A model generated the notes under the pieces. That model was given only the letters and a program-made list of their open reading frames with translations, was not told the DNA's origin and made no database searches. From Candidatus Desulfarcum epimagneticum (GTDB taxonomy: Bacteria > Desulfobacterota > Desulfobacteria > Desulfobacterales > CR-1), in the NCBI GenBank assembly GCA_900659855.1, contig CAACVI010000023.1, forward strand, positions 186,001-250,000: a stretch of 64,000 bases of DNA, written 5' to 3'. Of this stretch, positions 52,112-60,936 are shown in pieces (position 1 is the first letter of the stretch; every line of letters begins with the position of its first letter). The position numbers and the translations under genes are program-made.

Positions 52112-52756
52112 TCAGAAATTGACTCTTGCGCCAACCATGAAATTATGGCTGCCGATGGAAACCCGGGTGCCGTCGAAATCAACGTCAGATGTTCCAAAAT
52201 ATCGATAGTTTGCGTATAGGGTCACGGTCTCATTGATCTCATAGCCCAGGCCGCCCCCTATCTGAAAGGCCTGGACGGTGTCATCCGCGCTTCCGCTGCC
52301 GATGCCTATGCCGGGCACAAAAAAATCATTTCCCTCAACCTTTGCCAGGCCTACTCCGACGCTGAGAAACGGCGTGATGGGGGTATTGTTGATGATATCC
52401 AGATAACCGTTTGCCAGTAAAGAAACAATCGACATATCTCCGGACATGTCCAAAGACCCTCCGGAGAAGCTTACTCCGGTGACATTGTTTTTTTGATGGG
52501 ACAATTCCATCTCAACCCTGAGCACGTCAAGCTGATAGCCGATGGCCGCCCCCAATGCCATGCCGGCGTCATAGGAAAGATTTAGTGTCACGCCAGTGGA
52601 CGCCGGAGAGTTCCAGTCTGAATCGCTGAGGCTCGCGGAACCGATATATCCGGTGAAATAACTCCCCGAAACCTCTTCGGACTCGGAGCTGTATGAGACG
52701 GCGGAGACAGACAGCAGGATGGCGCAAAGAGTGATCATCAAAAAGTTTTTCTTCAT
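52112..52756 (-). CDS. Small outer-membrane beta-barrel protein
   Basis: This 214-residue protein has a signal peptide (residues 1-22, LCAILLSVSAVSYS) and an eight-stranded-barrel pattern with GTVTLYANYRYFGTSDVDFDG and the C-terminal FMVGARVNF ending in Phe. It resembles OmpA-N/OmpW-like outer-membrane proteins. GAGGAGGGAAAA precedes the ATG. Function unknown. It is divergent from the CueP-like gene. Confidence 0.8.
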   Translation of the reverse strand: MKKNFLMITLCAILLSVSAVSYSSESEEVSGSYFTGYIGSASLSDSDWNSPASTGVTLNLSYDAGMALGAAIGYQLDVLRVEMELSHQKNNVTGVSFSGGSLDMSGDMSIVSLLANGYLDIINNTPITPFLSVGVGLAKVEGNDFFVPGIGIGSGSADDTVQAFQIGGGLGYEINETVTLYANYRYFGTSDVDFDGTRVSIGSHNFMVGARVNF

Positions 52757-52987
52757 TTTTCCCTCCTCATTATTTGGTTTTGAATTCGCGGTCGTGTCAA
52801 AATATAAATTTGAGGTCTAAAATGAACTGTTTTTTGACGTTTATCAATTTCTTTGAGAGTAAAAATAAGGAAAAATAGAAAAAAATAGGAAAAAACAAGA
52901 AAGGCATATTTTTGACGCGCATGTCACAATGGACCGGAACGTCTCTCCAGTCGATTTTCGCCGACCTCCATCCCTTCGCCTTTTGTC

Positions 52988-53017
52988 TTGACAATGGGCC
53001 GCGTTTTCCCTTACTCT
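52988..53017 (+). promoter_or_regulatory. Possible promoter for the CueP-like gene
   Basis: TTGACA (52988-52993) and TACTCT (53012-53017) are 18 bases apart; the -10 is weak. The 358-base gap 52757-53114 otherwise holds A/T-rich sequence and nothing I can name. No copper operator of the CueR type (ACCTTCC...GGAAGGT-like dyad) was recognised. Confidence 0.4.
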
Positions 53018-53114
53018 AAACACACGAACGCGCTGAATTTTTCCTGTCTTCGCCCGGACGCCGCGCATGCCGTTGGAAGCGTCGCGGGGCCGGGCCTCTT
53101 CAAAGGAGCGAAAA

Positions 53115-53663
53115 ATGAAAATGAGAAAACGGAGCGTGCTTTTGATCGCGATTTGCCTGTGCTGGGCGTTTTTTGCCTCGGCCGGGGAGGTCAAGCATTC
53201 ACAGCCTGAGGCGGCGGTGGAGGGAATCGGCGCCGGAGAGGCGATTGATCTTGCCAACCAGTGGCGCTGGACGCACAAGGACATCACCAGTTATGTCACC
53301 TCCCATGAGCTGTTTTTTGAGTTTCCATCCGGGGAGATGGCCATGATAACGCTTCCGAAAAACGAGATGTTTGTCTCCATCGCGCCGTACATCACTTACA
53401 CGCACCGCTGAACTACCCATTATTTCTCCTCCTGTCAGGGGGAGCTGGCCGAAAAAACATTTCAGGTGAAGGCGGTGGGCGCTGACGGAAAAACCGTCAT
53501 GGACGAAACGGTCCAAACTTTAAAAAACGGCTTTTTGGATATCTGGCTTCCGAGAGATCAGCGTTTTATGGTGACGATTTCGGGAATGGACCGCGAGGCC
53601 CGGGGCGTCATCGAAACATTCAGCGAAAGCAAGACGTGCGTGACGACGTTTCGGCTGGAGTAA
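53115..53663 (+). CDS. CueP-like periplasmic copper-binding protein, predicted selenoprotein (TGA at 53409)
   Basis: The frame from ATG 53115 (AAAGGAG upstream) to TAA 53663 has one internal TGA at 53409-53411, codon 99. Residues 1-23 form a signal peptide (SVLLIAICLCWAFFASAGE). FVSIAPYITYTHR, then TGA, then TTHYFSSCQGEL, then GFLDIWLPRDQRFMVTI and CVTTFRLE, align with the CueP family, in which THDC-FYHSLTTC-QGEL has Cys at precisely the TGA position. The other conserved Cys residues (107 and 176) are present. CueP binds Cu(I)/Cu(II) with three Cys in the periplasm and supports copper resistance. A SECIS-like hairpin follows (53426). Selenocysteine is inferred; a decayed gene or sequencing error is the alternative. 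Confidence 0.72.
53409..53411 (+). other. In-frame TGA, probable selenocysteine codon
   Basis: TGA replaces the codon of a conserved copper-ligand Cys; the 84 codons after it remain open and family-like. Confidence 0.68.
53426..53444 (+). promoter_or_regulatory. Bacterial SECIS-like stem-loop
   Basis: CTCCTCCTGTCAGGGGGAG folds into an eight-pair stem (one G-U pair) with a three-base loop GTC at 53434-53436. The loop starts 22 bases after the TGA, inside the 16-37-base range of bacterial SECIS elements, and has a GU pair of bases at the loop start, as in the fdhF element. Computation of free energy was not done. Confidence 0.65.
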
Positions 53664-53721
53664 GGGGGGGGGCCGTCAAATGGGGCATAATGGGTCGTGA
53701 GTTTGAAACGTCCAAACCTTA

Positions 53722-53878
53722 GGGCTCGCTCAAAAACAACTTTACATTTTGGAAGCCAATTCATCCTGTCTGACCGCGTTATGAAAACTCGGCATATCCC
53801 GATATGCCTGAAGTTTTCACGCCTTGTCAGACAGGCGACTTAACTCCCAAAATTGGAAACTAATTTTTGAGCGAACCC
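53722..53878. mobile_element. MITE-like palindromic element, complete copy
   Basis: The 157-base element has terminal inverted repeats GGGCTCGCTCAAAAA (53722-53736) and TTTTTGAGCGAACCC (53864-53878), with TA at or next to the ends. The interior folds into nested perfect stems: CCTGTCTGAC with GTCAGACAGG, TGAAAACT with AGTTTTCA, and GGCATATC with GATATGCC. No transposase is encoded. A second, truncated copy is at 63271. Confidence 0.78.
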
Positions 53879-53886
53879 CTACCGTT

Positions 53887-54276
53887 TCATTCGATGCCGT
53901 ACAAAAAACGTTCAACCGGAACGCCGAAAAGCCGGCTTAATTTTTTTCCAATGTCTTTGCTGATCGGCCGGCGATTATGCTCCAGATCAGAAATTTTTTG
54001 CCGGCTCCATGTCTCGCCAAGACGGCGGCCCAATTCCGCCTGGCTCATGCCGCGATTTTCCCGGTAGATTTTCAGAATTTCTCCAGGAGTCGTCTGAGAC
54101 CGCGTCTCCTGATACCACGCCGTGCTGAAGATATCGACCCATTCCTCATCCGGTTCGAGGGCCTCAACATCCTGACCAAAGGTCTGCGTCAGGTATTGCA
54201 GAAGTTCAGAAGGAATATCGCCTTTAACCTCAAATAAGGTATGATCAGTATGGGGCTTTTTCACGACTACCAACAT
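53887..54276 (-). CDS. XRE-family HTH regulator, HigA-like
   Basis: This 129-residue protein has an N-terminal domain with FEVKGDIPSELLQYLTQTFG and a C-terminal helix-turn-helix RENRGMSQAELGRRLGETWSRQKISDLEHNRRPI (about 70-105). The type is common as an orphan antitoxin-like regulator. A toxin partner is not seen; only a basic 47-codon frame precedes it. GAGGTG before the ATG at 54276 supports the start. It lies within ten bases of the MITE. Confidence 0.72.
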   Translation of the reverse strand: MLVVVKKPHTDHTLFEVKGDIPSELLQYLTQTFGQDVEALEPDEEWVDIFSTAWYQETRSQTTPGEILKIYRENRGMSQAELGRRLGETWSRQKISDLEHNRRPISKDIGKKLSRLFGVPVERFLYGIE

Positions 54277-54440
54277 AATACACCTCAATTGCAACGCTTT
54301 TTTTCTCGTGCCGCCAACAGGCGACCCATGATCCGCCTAAATGTCTGATTCCCATTGGTTTTAAAAATTTTGCCGGCGATATTTCGTCGGGGTGCGCCGG
54401 GGAGGAATCTCCCATTGCGTTTTCTCATCAGGCGTCTGAA

Positions 54441-57400
54441 TTAACCGGCCTCAATCATTTTTATTTCGCCATCGCTCAGGTCATACAATTTATAAATCGC
54501 AGAATTGATTTTTTTCTCGTTCATTTCGATAGTCGCTTCCAGGTTCCGGAGGTCTTCTGCCAGCGCCACGGTCTGCTTTTTTAGACCGGAACGCTCCGTT
54601 TTCCGTAAAACAAGAAGATGATTGAGCAATTTTCCGGCGGTAAATTTTGCGGTTATATGAGTGGTCCTGGCCGTATGGCTCCATTGGGCGTGAATCCATT
54701 TCGCGTCTTTTTCATCCTCAAATATTCCCTCGATGATGGGGACTCCGCCAACAAGAAAGGAAAGCTCCCCATCTTCTTCCTTCGCTTCCAGAGCGACTCC
54801 GGCAGACAAATAAGACTGGACATCTTCAAGTTTTTCCGAGGCGATCTCTTTGTTTTTTGCTTCCGCCCATATCCATGTTATTTTTCGTTTGTCCGGTTCG
54901 GTCTGGGAACTTTTTAATCGACGCTCCACCCGCAGAATTTTATCCCGGCGGGATGTGTGAAGCTCCTGAAGTTTTTTTGCCAGCGTTCCGACTTTTTGCT
55001 TTTGTTCTTCCGAAGCGTCGGGGATAGGGAGAGGGGCGATGAATTGTTTGTTGGCCTCATAAAATCCGCCCTCTTTGGATTTTGCGATCCTTTTAAAAAC
55101 AAAATCAATGACGGGAGCGTTTAGCAGACCAAGCAGGTACCATGAGTCCTCAACATTTTGGGGCAAAATTCCGTTTACTCTGACATTGTTGAAGTAAAAC
55201 TCTGCTTTTGAGTCGTTGAAAACTCTCATTCCCTGAACTGTCTGGGCCACGCCCAATTTTGTCATTTCTTGTTTATCAATATTTTGGTTTCTCCCAAAAC
55301 GGTGCCATTCGATGTCATTAAATTTGCTTTTTTCCCTCCCCCTGAGCTTTTTTTCATGGGCTTTCAAAAATTCCCATCCCCTGGGATATCTTGTCTTCAT
55401 TTCCCTTTCCGTCCATAAGCGGGGTTTTTTTCCGGAAAGATCGTAAGGGAAAAGCAGATGAATTTCAGTTTCAGGGACAAGATAGCGTTTTGCGTCCGTT
55501 CCGGACACAAGCGGCTTCATGAGTTCGTCCTCAATCTCCACCTCAACGCCCTTAAGGGGATTTTTGACATGCTCGTATTGATTCGGGGCGGTTTTTTTCA
55601 GGTGGTAAATATAATCGGCGCTCGTCTGTATTCCAACGGTGATCCCTTTGCTGAATTTTTCCAGCGTTTTGTTATTGTTTTTCAATCGGTTGACCAAAGC
55701 CCATTCATCGGCCGGCATCAGGGTCCACGCTTTTGACATGGGGAGTTCATCAAATTTAAACTGATCGGTTTTTTCATTTTCCCAATCGATTTGAGAGACA
55801 TCGCCGTCAGCCGATGGAAAATATCGAACTCCGCTGTTTTCCGATCCGGAAAAAAACTGAATGGCGGTATAAGTGGAGGCCTCTTCAAAAACCTGATGGC
55901 TTTTGAAGTCCACCCACCGGTCAAATTTTCGGTTTTTCAGCAGCCATTGCCTCAATCCCTGCCCGTACTCATTCACCAGCCATACATTGGGGGCGATGTA
56001 GCCCATTTTTCCTTTTGAATGAAGAAGACCGACCCCTTTCTCAATAAAAGGAAGATACAAATCAAAATTGCCTGTCTGAGCGCTGTGGTAGAGGGGGCGG
56101 TTTTGATCTGTTTTCGCGCTGACTAAAAATTCGGCGACCGGCCCTTGGATTTTTCTGAAATTTTGCAGTTTCACATAAGGCGGATTCCCGATGACAATAT
56201 CAAAGCCCCCGTTTTGAAAAACTTCAGGGAAAGCCTTTTTCCAGTCAAACGCGTTGATTCTTTCTTTTTCCTCTTTTGAAAGCGGATTGTTTTCTCTGAG
56301 CTGGTAAAAGCGACTGTCAACCAGACTGTTGCCGCATCGAATACGCGCGTCAAGCGAACAAAGGGGACTGCGAGGTGAAGCGGTGCGCAGCCAGAGGGCC
56401 AGGCGGGTTATTTCCACAGATTCGGGGTTGAGGTCGACTCCATACAGATTTTTTGAAAGTGTTTCATTTGTAAGGATTTCGATATCAGACATGGAGCCCT
56501 GTTCATTGATTCTCAGACGTTCATCCACGATCCATCTCCGTTCCCGGACCACTCTGTCAAACGCCTGAATTAAAAAAGCTCCGGACCCGCAGGCAGGATC
56601 CAAAATTTTCAGATTATTCACTTTTTTTTCGTATTGTTCAAGAAAAGAAAGATAGTCTTTGACATGCCGCCTGTTTTTTTTCCGCTTTCCCGGAATTCTT
56701 CCATACTTCATGGCGATATCTTCTTCCGTCACAGGAGGCATCGTGTCATAACCGAGTTCTTTTTTGATCTCATCAAGACGAGCCCCAATGGTTTCATCCA
56801 CAATATATTTTGTGACCCACTCGGGTGTGTAATAAACCCCGTTGGTTTTCCTTTTGGAAAGCCTCATGAGGGAATCGCGCCCATCGGCGTCCGCCTCCAT
56901 GATCTCCAGCTCAGTGATGGACTGCTCAAATATCCGGCCAAGTGTGTAAAGGCCGATGTTGGGTCTTAAGCTGTCTTCCCTTATCCCGAAATTGTATTTC
57001 GACGAAAGGAAAAGGAGTGTTCCCGGGTTTGACAAAACGCTTTTTGGGTTCATGCCCTGATTTTTGGCGCAAAAAACACCGGTCGGAATTTTCAGGTTTT
57101 CAAGCTCAGCGTCTTCCTCAAATATTCCGCCGTTAAAACGATTCATTTTGTGTTCCCGAAAACACGTTCCGTCCCGCATGGAGACAAATAATTTTTTCAC
57201 CCTTGTCCAAACGATATCGTCATCCTCATCATAATCCTCGTCATTGCTTTCCTTAATCAGCAGGTCGCGCAGCAGATTGCGGGGAAAATTTAAGGCGCTC
57301 CCCATGTCTTCGCAGAACATGATAAAGATGAATCTGTCCAGTAACCGTTGCGCCAGGCGAACCAGCTTTCCACGCCCGCCTTTGAAATTCGAGTTGCTCC

Positions 57401-58208
57401 CGATCAGAGTCTCGTATAGTTTTTTTCTGTAATCAGCGTATTCTGAGTAAAATTCTTTCTCCAGGCTTTTTTCATGAACCCCCTGATCCACGATTTTTTT
57501 TTCCAGGGGACTTCTTCCGGACTTTGTCAGAAGCTGATCGGAATGGAACAGTTTCCAGAAAAAGAAACGCTGCCACGCGCCTTCCTCCGAGTCATCAGTC
57601 AGCGCGATATCCTGATAGGCGCCTCGTTTTTTTTGGATGATAAATCTTTGATATTGAAAAGGAATTGTTTTTCGATAGTATAAACGAAACTCGTTCATAT
57701 CGGTCACAATGCCCCATGTGGGTTTCACAGGCTCGTTTCCGAAAAGTCTCTCGAAAGACATTTTCAGATAGTCGGCGCATTGTTTTACCGGGCTTCTGTT
57801 ATTTCCCTTTCGATTTTGTTTGTGATCCAGCCCGGATGAAATGTCTTTAAATTCGCACAGGACTTGGGGTATGCGGGAGACGGGGCTGGTTTCTCCAAAA
57901 AAACCCAAGGCCAAATCCGCTTTGCCGGTCCCGCCTTTTTGGCCGGCCCCTTTTATGGAAAACTGGGGATGGAGGCTGTAGCCCTTGTCTTTGCATATTT
58001 CCCCCGAGGCGCTGTATCCCCAAATTTTTTTAAAAAAAATATCGACAAAGGCGCTTTCAGCCACGGTCTCTTTCTGAAAGTCTTTGTCAGCCCAGGCTTC
58101 CAGTCGTTTTTTAATGTCCGGGTCCACATTTTCCCGGTAGTCCTTGAATTCAAGAGTCCAGCAGGACATTAAATACCCTTTGCTGAACAGAGGCTGGTGA
58201 TCAGACAT
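54441..58208 (-). CDS. Type IIG (Eco57I-like) restriction-modification enzyme
   Basis: This 1255-residue protein combines nuclease, methylase and specificity. An N-terminal PD-(D/E)xK site has KADLALGFF (Asp98) and VLCEFKD (Glu119, Lys121). Motif I (ILDPACGSGAFLIQAF) is near residue 536 and motif IV (IVIGNPPYVKLQNF) near 674, which gives N6-adenine methylation. A TaqI-like specificity domain (about 860-1040) and a long helical C-terminus (LAKKLQELHTSRRDK) follow. The start could be 58208 or, with AAAGGG upstream, 58169. It restricts foreign DNA in one polypeptide. Codon use is more A/T-rich than the left part of the window. Confidence 0.88.
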   Translation of the reverse strand: MSDHQPLFSKGYLMSCWTLEFKDYRENVDPDIKKRLEAWADKDFQKETVAESAFVDIFFKKIWGYSASGEICKDKGYSLHPQFSIKGAGQKGGTGKADLALGFFGETSPVSRIPQVLCEFKDISSGLDHKQNRKGNNRSPVKQCADYLKMSFERLFGNEPVKPTWGIVTDMNEFRLYYRKTIPFQYQRFIIQKKRGAYQDIALTDDSEEGAWQRFFFWKLFHSDQLLTKSGRSPLEKKIVDQGVHEKSLEKEFYSEYADYRKKLYETLIGSNSNFKGGRGKLVRLAQRLLDRFIFIMFCEDMGSALNFPRNLLRDLLIKESNDEDYDEDDDIVWTRVKKLFVSMRDGTCFREHKMNRFNGGIFEEDAELENLKIPTGVFCAKNQGMNPKSVLSNPGTLLFLSSKYNFGIREDSLRPNIGLYTLGRIFEQSITELEIMEADADGRDSLMRLSKRKTNGVYYTPEWVTKYIVDETIGARLDEIKKELGYDTMPPVTEEDIAMKYGRIPGKRKKNRRHVKDYLSFLEQYEKKVNNLKILDPACGSGAFLIQAFDRVVRERRWIVDERLRINEQGSMSDIEILTNETLSKNLYGVDLNPESVEITRLALWLRTASPRSPLCSLDARIRCGNSLVDSRFYQLRENNPLSKEEKERINAFDWKKAFPEVFQNGGFDIVIGNPPYVKLQNFRKIQGPVAEFLVSAKTDQNRPLYHSAQTGNFDLYLPFIEKGVGLLHSKGKMGYIAPNVWLVNEYGQGLRQWLLKNRKFDRWVDFKSHQVFEEASTYTAIQFFSGSENSGVRYFPSADGDVSQIDWENEKTDQFKFDELPMSKAWTLMPADEWALVNRLKNNNKTLEKFSKGITVGIQTSADYIYHLKKTAPNQYEHVKNPLKGVEVEIEDELMKPLVSGTDAKRYLVPETEIHLLFPYDLSGKKPRLWTEREMKTRYPRGWEFLKAHEKKLRGREKSKFNDIEWHRFGRNQNIDKQEMTKLGVAQTVQGMRVFNDSKAEFYFNNVRVNGILPQNVEDSWYLLGLLNAPVIDFVFKRIAKSKEGGFYEANKQFIAPLPIPDASEEQKQKVGTLAKKLQELHTSRRDKILRVERRLKSSQTEPDKRKITWIWAEAKNKEIASEKLEDVQSYLSAGVALEAKEEDGELSFLVGGVPIIEGIFEDEKDAKWIHAQWSHTARTTHITAKFTAGKLLNHLLVLRKTERSGLKKQTVALAEDLRNLEATIEMNEKKINSAIYKLYDLSDGEIKMIEAG

Positions 58209-58332
58209 ATTTTTTATCCGTATTTCAATCGTCGCTGTTTAATCTCAGCGCTCCGGAAAATCCATTGCGAATCCGGGGAAGATTCATTTATACTGGAGAT
58301 GGTTTAAAGACGCCCTTTTGGATGGGAATTTT

Positions 58333-59364
58333 TCATGAATCCGAACTCGCGATCGCCCATATCCGTTTGAACGGCAATTCCGCTTTTATCTCGTCGTCCA
58401 GCTTTTCATAGCTTTCAAGCAGCTCTTCAATCAGCGCGTCCTGGTCCCACAGGCGGACACGAAAAAACTGGGATGGAAGCTCCCTGTCCACGCTGCGTTT
58501 GAAGCCCGACCAGGAGACCAGCAGGCCTGATTCAGCGCCGAAATTCTGCATCGCCCCAATGAGTTGATCCAAAGTCGGCCGGTCAACAGGCGTGTCGCCG
58601 GTTTTAACCTGCACACAAATTTTAGGGCTTTCAAATCCCAATGCCCCGGGACCCGCCAAAAGGTCGACGCCTTTGTCCGGGCCTTCCGGGCTTCGATAAG
58701 TCATGAAGCCTTTTGACTTCAGAATGGCTTCCACCAGCCGGGCCATTCCATGCCCGGAGTATCTGGCCGTTAAAAATTTGGCGATCTGGTCCTTGGCGAA
58801 ACGCTCAATATCTAAATTCCCGGAATCTTCCACAGCGTCCAGCGCGTCCACTCCTGTTTGCGGGGCTGTGAAAGTGGATTTCCAATCATTTTTGGACATT
58901 TTTTTAATTCGATTCTCCGCGTCATTCCGGGAGATTCGGCAGATGGTCATAAACGCCCCGAAAGAATAAAGAATATCCTGGTCAAAGTTTGAGCGGGGAA
59001 TATCCTGGGCGAACCAGTCCATTGACCGCGCATGATAATAGGGGTTCGGGCCTTCCGGGAGAAATTCGTAATCTCCTTTTATTTTTCCGAAATGGATGGA
59101 CGCTTTTTTTCTGCTTGGAAGCGCGACCCAGTCTCCCACTTTCATTTTATGCCCAAATGCCCAAATCTGGCTCGCCCAGTTTATCACGGCGCCGTCTTTT
59201 GCGTCGGGACGTTCGGTCCCGAGGGCTTCTCTCAAGGCTTCAGGCGATTTGAGCTTGATCACATTTTTTTTGAAGCCCTTCCAAGTTAAATAAATACGGT
59301 TATCGTCTAAGAATTTGGATTCATACTCCCCTGAGCTGCCTGCCCGGACAAGCCAAATACTCAT
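58333..59364 (-). CDS. Mrr-type restriction endonuclease with N-terminal EVE-like domain
   Basis: This 343-residue protein starts MSIWLVRAGSSGEYESKFL, resembling an EVE/PUA-type reader domain (residues 1-150; VGDWVALPSRKK), and ends with an Mrr catalytic domain in which RSPEGPDKGVDLLAG (Asp) and CVQVKTG (Gln-x-Lys) form the nuclease site near 235-265. Such fusions act as modification-dependent (type IV) restriction. It is 124 bases upstream of the type IIG gene, so the two form a small defence island. Modified-base preference is unknown. Confidence 0.8.
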   Translation of the reverse strand: MSIWLVRAGSSGEYESKFLDDNRIYLTWKGFKKNVIKLKSPEALREALGTERPDAKDGAVINWASQIWAFGHKMKVGDWVALPSRKKASIHFGKIKGDYEFLPEGPNPYYHARSMDWFAQDIPRSNFDQDILYSFGAFMTICRISRNDAENRIKKMSKNDWKSTFTAPQTGVDALDAVEDSGNLDIERFAKDQIAKFLTARYSGHGMARLVEAILKSKGFMTYRSPEGPDKGVDLLAGPGALGFESPKICVQVKTGDTPVDRPTLDQLIGAMQNFGAESGLLVSWSGFKRSVDRELPSQFFRVRLWDQDALIEELLESYEKLDDEIKAELPFKRIWAIASSDS

Positions 59365-59420
59365 TGTTGAAATCTCCTTGGAAAAAGCGTGCTCGATTTT
59401 CTGTATTTATAATATAAAAA

Positions 59421-59612
59421 TCAATTATTTATAATCATTATAATCCCAACGGGGATGGCAAGGATCAGACACAGCAAAACCCCGGCGGCGACTTTCATAT
59501 GGGTGGGCGCCGGCTTTTGAGCGGAAAATTTTTTCCCGTAGAGCGTTCTTCCGGTCAAGCGGTATGCGGCTTCCAGGAAAACTTCGATAGCGTCGCTGAT
59601 CCAGTGATACAA
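59421..59612 (-). CDS. Small single-pass membrane protein
   Basis: This protein of 63 residues starts at TTG 59612, chosen because AAAGGAG is eight bases upstream; a longer frame exists from 59687 but lacks a ribosome site. The soluble part (YHWISDAIEVFLEAAYRLTG) is amphipathic and a C-terminal hydrophobic helix (AAGVLLCLILAIPVGIIMII) anchors it. Unknown function. Confidence 0.45.
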   Translation of the reverse strand: MYHWISDAIEVFLEAAYRLTGRTLYGKKFSAQKPAPTHMKVAAGVLLCLILAIPVGIIMIINN

Positions 59613-59717
59613 TTTGATTTCTCCTTTTTTGGATTTATTAAAGCGGCGGTTTCTTCGGCCGATGAAGAATCCACTCATTGAGAACACAAGGGATTTAACC
59701 CTTCGCTGTTCGCGCGT

Positions 59718-60434
59718 TCAGTTTTTTTTAATGGTTTCGCCAAATAATTTTTTATACCATTTCTGTTTTCTGAACTTATCAAAAGAGACATCTCTTTTGA
59801 AAAATGTGTCATCCACGCCAGGCATTCCCAGGGCCTGAAGGATATATTTTTCTGTGTTTGGGGCATCCCCTTTATGGGCAAAATAGCATGCCATATTCAT
59901 AATGTAATTGATATATCGGGGCGAATCGGGCGTGGGACTTTCAACCTCTTTCAGAAGAATATCGGCTTTTTGGGTGTCTCCAGTCTGTTCAAGAATCGCC
60001 GCTCTGATCATTTTTGAATACCATTCCCCCGGTCCCCGGGATTCGATGGCCTTGTCAAGCGCCTGTGAGGATTTTTCATAAGATCCGATTTTGAAATAGC
60101 AAACCGACAAATTAATATAGGCCCAGTATTTGCTCACACGCTCGTCTTTTAAAAGCTCTGAAACAAGGGCGATTCCCTTTTCGTACATCCTTGCCTCAAA
60201 ATAAACTGAAAAAAGTTGAATCGCGTAAATAGTTTTCATTTTTTTTGGATATCGGTTTAATCTTTCTTCTAAATACCGGGCCGTTGTCTCATATTTATAA
60301 TCGTCAATCAGTCTGATCTTAGATGTTTCTTTTCCCTTGAAATTCAGCGCGCATGCATGAAATAAAAGGCCGCTTGCCAAAAAGAAAACCAAAAAGAAGA
60401 TAGAGGTGAGTTTGGCGGACATTGATTTTTTCAT
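59718..60434 (-). CDS. TPR-containing lipoprotein
   Basis: This 238-residue protein has a signal sequence (FFLVFFLASGLLFHACA) with a possible lipobox Cys at residue 28, followed by five or six degenerate TPR-like helices (YEKGIALVSELLKDERV, SYEKSSQALDKAIES, TQKADILLKEVES). It is likely a periplasmic or outer-membrane scaffold. Base composition is A/T-rich compared with the left half of the window. No partner is recognised. Confidence 0.65.
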   Translation of the reverse strand: MKKSMSAKLTSIFFLVFFLASGLLFHACALNFKGKETSKIRLIDDYKYETTARYLEERLNRYPKKMKTIYAIQLFSVYFEARMYEKGIALVSELLKDERVSKYWAYINLSVCYFKIGSYEKSSQALDKAIESRGPGEWYSKMIRAAILEQTGDTQKADILLKEVESPTPDSPRYINYIMNMACYFAHKGDAPNTEKYILQALGMPGVDDTFFKRDVSFDKFRKQKWYKKLFGETIKKN

Positions 60435-60631
60435 TTGTTTTCCTTAATCCTTTTGAGATTTTTTGAGTGTTTCCCGCGCCGGGTTTTCGGTTTACCCGCG
60501 ACCTATGCAATGCTACGGCTATTCGCCCTCTTTGTCAAGGCCGGGAAACGATCCTGCCGGACGCCGGGTTTGTGTGTTCAGGCGAGCGTTTCATCTTTTA
60601 TATCTCCTTGCATCGTTTTTTTAAATGAAAG

Positions 60632-60660
60632 TTGACAAAAGGCAGACGATGACTTATATT
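60632..60660 (+). promoter_or_regulatory. Promoter for the toxin-antitoxin pair
   Basis: TTGACA (60632-60637), 17 bases, TATATT (60655-60660). The expected start site (near 60667) coincides with the ATG chosen for the toxin. Confidence 0.6.
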
Positions 60661-60666
60661 TTTGAC

Positions 60667-60936
60667 ATGAGATACTTGAACTGGAATCCTGAAAAAAACG
60701 AAAAGATCAAACGTGAGCGCGGGATTTCCTTTGAAGAGATCGCGTATCTCATTGCGTCAGGGCGGATTGTCGGAATAGAGGAAAATCCAAGTCGGCCGAA
60801 CCAAAAGATTTATATTCTGGAGATGGACGGCTATGCCGTTATTGTTCCTTTTGTGGAAGACGATTATGGAATTTTTCTTAAAACCGCCTTTCGAAGCCGC
60901 AAATACACCCAAAAATATGGTTTAAGAGGGAAATGA
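60667..60936 (+). CDS. BrnT-like toxin
   Basis: This 89-residue protein begins MRYLNWNPEKNEKIKRERGISFEEIAYLI, which is the BrnT/DUF4258-like pattern, and ends with RSRKYTQKYG. BrnT toxins are RNases of RelE fold. Starting at 60667 matches the family N-terminus and coincides with the predicted transcription start, so the message may be leaderless; ATG at 60649 lies within the promoter. It overlaps the next gene by one base. Confidence 0.68.
   Translation: MRYLNWNPEKNEKIKRERGISFEEIAYLIASGRIVGIEENPSRPNQKIYILEMDGYAVIVPFVEDDYGIFLKTAFRSRKYTQKYGLRGK

Noticed and set aside
53409-53411. Simple nonsense mutation in the CueP-like gene
   Set aside because: Less likely because the TGA coincides with a conserved Cys codon, the rest of the frame is intact and conserved, and a SECIS-like hairpin follows; kept as an alternative only.
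54284-54428. 47-codon basic frame upstream of the HigA-like gene as a toxin
   Set aside because: No match to RelE/HigB-type motifs and no ribosome site; composition is compatible with chance.
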